The translations under genes and the position numbers were made by a program. The notes below the pieces were generated by a model, which ran no database searches, was not told the origin of the DNA, and saw only the letters and a program-made list of their open reading frames with translations. Below are positions 60,117-64,000 of a stretch of DNA of 64,000 bases, one piece after another (position 1 is the first letter of the stretch; each line of letters opens with the position of its first letter). Source of the stretch: Acidobacteriota bacterium (GTDB taxonomy: Bacteria > Acidobacteriota > Vicinamibacteria > Vicinamibacterales > SCN-69-37); contig JADJUS010000015.1 in assembly GCA_016716905.1 (NCBI GenBank), positions 1 through 64,000 of the forward strand, read 5' to 3'.

Positions 60117-61400
60117 ATGAAAAAGATCGTCGTCGTTGCATTGCTTGTTGCCGGGTCAGCCGGTGCGTGGTACTTCACGCGGTCCCAGGGGGTGGCGGGC
60201 GCCGCCGGCTCGGGGTCTGCCACGGGTGCGCCTGGCGCCACAGGCGCCGGTGGCGGCCGCGGGAGCGGCCGGCCTGCCCTGACGGTGGATACCGCGCCAG
60301 CCATCCGGCATGAGGTGACCGAGTACGTCACCGTCGTCGGCAATCTGATCGGCAATGCGACGGTGGATATCGTGCCGCGCGTGGCCGGCCGGCTCGACTC
60401 GATCACCGCGAAACTGGGTGACCGGGTCAGCCGGGGTCAGCAAATCGCGAAGATTGAGGACCGCGAACTGCAGCAGCAGGTGAAGCAGGTCGAACAGAAC
60501 GTCCTGGTCAACAACGCGACGGTCACGCAGCGTGAGAGCGACCTTCAGTTGCGCAAGACGACGCTTGACCGGCAGAAGGAATTGCTGTCGCGCGGCCTGG
60601 CGACGCGCCAGACCATTGAGGATGCCGAGGCCGCGCATAACTCGGCCGTGGCTGCGGTCGAACTCGCCAAGGCCCAGTTGGGTCAGACGCAGGCGCGGCT
60701 TGACGAACTGAAGATCACGCTCTCAAACACCAACATCGTGTCCCCTGTGGATGGCTTCATTGGCCGCCGCAATCTGGACCAGGGCGCGTTCGCCGGTGCG
60801 AATACGGCGATCGTGTCGGTGGTGGACATCGCGACCGTGCGACTGATCTCCAACCTGGTCGAAAAGGACTTCAAGCGCGTGAACGCGGGCGTCACGGCGC
60901 TGATTGAAGTGGACGCGTTCCCGGGCGAGCAGTTCACCGGCACCGTCAGCCGTGTGGCACCGGTGTTCGACTCGGCCACGCGCACGGCGTCCATGGAAAT
61001 TGAAGTGCCGAATCCCGGCTACCGGCTCAAGCCCGGCATGTTCGCGCGGGTGAAGCTCACGGTGGAAGTGCGCCCGGATGCGCTGACCGTGCCGCGCAAC
61101 GCGGTGGTGGACAGCGAAGGGCAACGCGGCGTGTTCCTCGTAGACGGCCAATCGGCAAAATTCCAGCCGGTCACCACCGGCCTGCAGGACAACGAACGCA
61201 TTGAGATCCTGTCTGGTCTCACCGAGGGCACCCGGGTGATCACAACGGGCGCGCTCGCATTGCGAAGCGGCGATCGCATTACGCCGATGAATATGCCCGG
61301 CCAGCGTGGCGGACGTTCCGGCGGCCGCACGGGCGGCGGGCCGGAAGGCAGCACTACCCCAGCGCCCGGCGCGCCTGCAGGCCGCGGGGGCGGTCTGTAA
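60117..61400 (+). CDS. RND efflux periplasmic adaptor (membrane fusion protein)
   Basis: A 427-residue HlyD/AcrA-type protein: N-terminal membrane helix or signal (IVVVALLVAGSAGAWYF), Gly-rich linker, lipoyl-like half (ATVDIVPRVAGRLDSITAKLGDRVSRGQQIAKIED), helical hairpin (DRELQQQVKQVEQNVLVNNATVTQRESDLQLRK...), second lipoyl half (TNIVSPVDGFIGRRNLDQGAF), then barrel (ATRTASMEIEVPNPGYRLKPGMFARVKL) and a membrane-proximal domain. The C-terminus is a Gly/Pro/Ala-rich low-complexity tail. It links the TolC-like channel to the inner-membrane pump that follows. Confidence 0.92.
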   Translation: MKKIVVVALLVAGSAGAWYFTRSQGVAGAAGSGSATGAPGATGAGGGRGSGRPALTVDTAPAIRHEVTEYVTVVGNLIGNATVDIVPRVAGRLDSITAKLGDRVSRGQQIAKIEDRELQQQVKQVEQNVLVNNATVTQRESDLQLRKTTLDRQKELLSRGLATRQTIEDAEAAHNSAVAAVELAKAQLGQTQARLDELKITLSNTNIVSPVDGFIGRRNLDQGAFAGANTAIVSVVDIATVRLISNLVEKDFKRVNAGVTALIEVDAFPGEQFTGTVSRVAPVFDSATRTASMEIEVPNPGYRLKPGMFARVKLTVEVRPDALTVPRNAVVDSEGQRGVFLVDGQSAKFQPVTTGLQDNERIEILSGLTEGTRVITTGALALRSGDRITPMNMPGQRGGRSGGRTGGGPEGSTTPAPGAPAGRGGGL

Positions 61401-61441
61401 GCTTCGGCGCCGACGCCCAGCATCACGGCAGGAGAACCAGC

Positions 61442-64000
61442 ATGAGTGTGCCCCGTTTTGCGATCCATCGGCCCGTCACCATGTTCATGGTGTCGGCGAC
61501 CATCGTCCTCCTGGGGTCGATTTCGCTGACGCGACTGCCCGTGGACCTCATGCCCGACGTCAGCTACCCCAGCCTGACGGTGCGGGTCGGGTACGGCGGC
61601 GTGGGTCCGCTTGAAATCGAAGAACTGATCATCCGGCCGCTCGAACAGTCGCTGGCGGCCGTGCCGGGCCTTGAGCAGATCAATGCGACCGCCTCGGAGG
61701 GCAACGGCAACATCCGCCTGAACTTCGCGTGGGGCACGGACCTCAACGAGGCGGCCGACGAAGTGCGTACGCGTGTGGATCGCGTGCGCGGACGCCTGCC
61801 CGAGGACGCGGACCCTCCCACCATCTTCAAGTTCGACTCCAACTCCCAGCCCATCGTGGGCATTGGCGTGGAAGGCGATTTCGATCGCGTGACGTTGCGT
61901 GAAATGGCCGAGATCGACCTGGTCCCCCGCCTGGAGCGCGTGGAAGGCGTGGCGTCGGTCACGGTGGACGGCGGGCTTCGCCGACAAATCCGCATCGAAC
62001 TCTCCAAGGAAAAAATCACGGCGCTCGATCTGCCGGTGGACCGGGTGGTGCAGACCATCCGCACCGAGAACCAGAACGTGCCGCTCGGCGAAGTCACGGA
62101 AGGCGACACCACCTTCCTGCTGCGCAGCCAGAGCCAGTTTGAGTCGATCGACCAGATCAAGGACCTGATTGTCTTCACGCGCGGCGGCGTGCCCATCTAC
62201 CTGCGCGACGTGGCCGAGGTGCGCGACACCACCGAGGACCTGCGGTCGTTCACGCGCATCAACGGCAAGCCGGGGATTCGCCTGCGCGTGACCAAGCAGT
62301 CGGGCAAAAACACCGTGGCGATTGCCGAAGAGGTGCGCGCGGAAGTGGCGCGCATCAATCGCGAAGTGCAGGGCCTGCACCTGACCGTGCTTGAAGATCA
62401 GTCGACGTTCATCGAGCAGGCGATCGCCGGCGTCCAGGAAGCGGGCATCCTCGGTGCCATTCTGGTGGTCATCGTCATCTTCTCGTTCCTGCGGAACCTG
62501 CGGTCGACGTTCATCATCTGCACGTCGATTCCCATTTCCATTGTCGGCACATTCGCGCTGCTCGACTTCTCCGGCTTCACGCTCAACACGATGACGTTCG
62601 GCGGTCTGGCGCTTGGCGTCGGCATGATCGTGGACGCGTCCATCGTGGTGCTCGAGAACACCTTCCGCCACATGGAAGAACACGGCAAGACCCGGATGCA
62701 GGCCGCGATTGACGGCAGCGAAGAGGTCTGGTCGGCCATCCTGGCGTCCACGCTCACCCACGTCGCCGTCTTCGTGCCGCTGCTCTTCCTCACGGGCGTG
62801 TCGAGCATTCTCTTCACGCAGCTCGCCATCGTGGTGATGTTCTCGCTGGGGATGTCGCTGTTTGTCGCCGTCACGATTGTGCCGGTCCTGTGCTCGCGCC
62901 TCCTCGTGCTGCCGACGCCGGTGGCCGAACGGCGCGGGGTGAGCGGCACGCTTTTCACCTTCAGCGAACGCGCGCTCGACGGCCTGGACAATACCTATCG
63001 CCGAGTCCTGCACGTCTGCCTGCAGCACCGGCCAACGGTGCTCATGGTCGCGACGGGTCTGACGGTGGCCGCCATGGTGATCCTGCCGACCATTCCCGCC
63101 GAACTGATGCCCCAGAGTGATGAGGGCGAGGTTTCGGTGAACGCGCGACTCGCGGTGGGCAGCCGGATCGAGCGGAGCGAAGCCGTCATCCTGCAACTTG
63201 AGGATCTGATCAAAACCAACGTGCCGGAGGCCGTCACGGTGGTGTCGTCAGCGGGCGGTGGCGGCGGGTTCGGCATGGGGGGCAGTGCCTCGGTCACCAT
63301 CAAGCTGACGAAGAAGGACGAGCGGACGCGTTCGAGCGAGCAGATCGCCACCGACTTGCGCCGTGTGCTGGTCGGCTTGCCGGGCGTGAGCATCACGACG
63401 CGCGCGTCGGGCGGTAACCAGTCGCTCAACCGTGTGCTCGGCGACCTCAACTCGTCGAGCCGGCTTGCCGTGGAAATTCGCGGATTCTCGCTCGAGGAGT
63501 CCAACGCGGTCTCGCAGGATGTGCTCGCGTTGCTCCAGACCACGGAAGGCGTGGCGAGTCCGCAGATTGGACGCCAGGAGGGCCGGCCCGAACTCGCGAT
63601 TCGCGTCGATCGTCCCAAAGCCGCGCTGCTGGGTCTCTCGGTGACCAACGTCGCCAACGCCATCCGCACCAACATGGCCGGCACCCAGGCGGCAGTCTTC
63701 CGTGAGCGCGGCAAGGAATTCCCCATCATTGTGCGGCTTCGCCCCGAGGACCGGGAACGGGCCGAATCCGTCAGCGATGTGCTCATCAGCACGCCCACCG
63801 GCCAGGTGCTGCCGGCCAAGAACCTGCTGGCCGTGGACACCCAGCGCGGTCCCACCCAGATTGAACGCAAGAACCAGGAGCGCATTGCGAGGGTGAATGC
63901 CGAGCTCGACGCGGGCGTGGCCATCGGCGATGCCGTCAAGGCGGTCAGGGCCCGGATCCCGGAGCTGAATATCCCCCAGGGTTTCACGGTGGGGTTTGGC
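61442..64000 (+). CDS. RND-family efflux pump (AcrB/MMPL-type inner-membrane transporter), 3' end beyond window
   Basis: 853 codons are visible and the frame is open at the window end; the family norm is about 1020-1060 residues. Blocks: FAIHRPVTMFMVSATIVLLGSISLTRLPVDLMPDVSYPSLTV, PLEQSLAAVPGLEQINATASEG, TM region EAGILGAILVVIVIFSFLRNLRSTFIICTSIPISIVG, and the proton-relay helix LALGVGMIVDASIVVLENTFRHMEE (Asp-Ala in place of the DD pair seen in AcrB). PAELMPQSDEGEVSVNARLAVG opens the second half. It is a putative drug or metal efflux pump. The single Asp fits HAE-1-like pumps of the so-called CusA/other groups only loosely, so the substrate is open. Confidence 0.94.
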   Translation, partial: MSVPRFAIHRPVTMFMVSATIVLLGSISLTRLPVDLMPDVSYPSLTVRVGYGGVGPLEIEELIIRPLEQSLAAVPGLEQINATASEGNGNIRLNFAWGTDLNEAADEVRTRVDRVRGRLPEDADPPTIFKFDSNSQPIVGIGVEGDFDRVTLREMAEIDLVPRLERVEGVASVTVDGGLRRQIRIELSKEKITALDLPVDRVVQTIRTENQNVPLGEVTEGDTTFLLRSQSQFESIDQIKDLIVFTRGGVPIYLRDVAEVRDTTEDLRSFTRINGKPGIRLRVTKQSGKNTVAIAEEVRAEVARINREVQGLHLTVLEDQSTFIEQAIAGVQEAGILGAILVVIVIFSFLRNLRSTFIICTSIPISIVGTFALLDFSGFTLNTMTFGGLALGVGMIVDASIVVLENTFRHMEEHGKTRMQAAIDGSEEVWSAILASTLTHVAVFVPLLFLTGVSSILFTQLAIVVMFSLGMSLFVAVTIVPVLCSRLLVLPTPVAERRGVSGTLFTFSERALDGLDNTYRRVLHVCLQHRPTVLMVATGLTVAAMVILPTIPAELMPQSDEGEVSVNARLAVGSRIERSEAVILQLEDLIKTNVPEAVTVVSSAGGGGGFGMGGSASVTIKLTKKDERTRSSEQIATDLRRVLVGLPGVSITTRASGGNQSLNRVLGDLNSSSRLAVEIRGFSLEESNAVSQDVLALLQTTEGVASPQIGRQEGRPELAIRVDRPKAALLGLSVTNVANAIRTNMAGTQAAVFRERGKEFPIIVRLRPEDRERAESVSDVLISTPTGQVLPAKNLLAVDTQRGPTQIERKNQERIARVNAELDAGVAIGDAVKAVRARIPELNIPQGFTVGFG

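Overview
High-GC bacterial chromosome segment with no rRNA, tRNA, phage or plasmid genes. Several features point to an acidobacterium, most likely of the Vicinamibacteria type: an FtsX-like permease with its own PadR regulator (the acidobacterial orphan-permease arrangement), secreted carboxypeptidase-regulatory-like proteins, PQQ propeller proteins, a GH127 enzyme with LamG and Ig-like modules, and ECF sigma/anti-sigma pairs. The phylum call is inference from gene content only.

Layout. 1-2.7 kb: three minus-strand genes (isoprenoid-synthase-like, metallophosphoesterase, winged-helix/membrane protein), each broken by several frameshifts, suggesting a poor-quality contig end or local decay. 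2.7-7.5 kb (minus): small membrane protein, KatG, GT-C-like membrane protein. 7.5-18.3 kb: secreted GH127 enzyme, unknown secreted protein, PQQ protein, frameshifted permease plus PadR, a DUF4143-type ATPase, a DUF937 protein. 18.3-20.7 kb: RNase HI and a D-aminoacylase-like lipoprotein. 20.8-26.2 kb (minus): a compact five-gene operon joining a complete ABC transporter (double substrate-binding domain, permease, ATPase) to two partner-switching proteins (a STAS fusion and an RsbW-like kinase). 26.3-32.9 kb: cyclase-family lipoprotein, two secreted carboxypeptidase-regulatory-like proteins, VOC protein, purine permease.

32.9-38.5 kb (plus): six genes chained by 4-bp stop/start overlaps behind one strong promoter. 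They encode a flavin oxidoreductase, DUF1365, a cyclopropane-fatty-acid synthase, a second methyltransferase, a MerR-B12 photoreceptor-type regulator with the Wx9EH motif, and a small membrane protein: a likely light-controlled membrane-lipid modification operon. 38.5-51.8 kb: Amt, TonB, TatA, SelB, RNase R, an ECF sigma/anti-sigma/secreted protein cluster, GatB and PckA. 51.9-64 kb: hybrid histidine kinase with an atypical receiver and a four-Cys PAS, SpoIID-like lipoprotein, second ECF sigma/anti-sigma pair, IspH, and a four-gene RND efflux operon that runs off the end.

Repeats are unusually rich. There are at least five loci of short tandem arrays with 7- or 8-bp units, one of which supplies a sigma-factor stop codon and one of which lies inside an anti-sigma gene. 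There are also long palindromes (32-bp perfect arms at 10.6 kb, about 304 bp in total at 43.0 kb, 76-bp arms at 47.8 kb, 26-bp perfect arms at 55.3 kb), two of which share a core and several of which contain hairpins within their arms. Several genes have a -10 box only 5-8 nt before the start codon, which suggests leaderless mRNAs.
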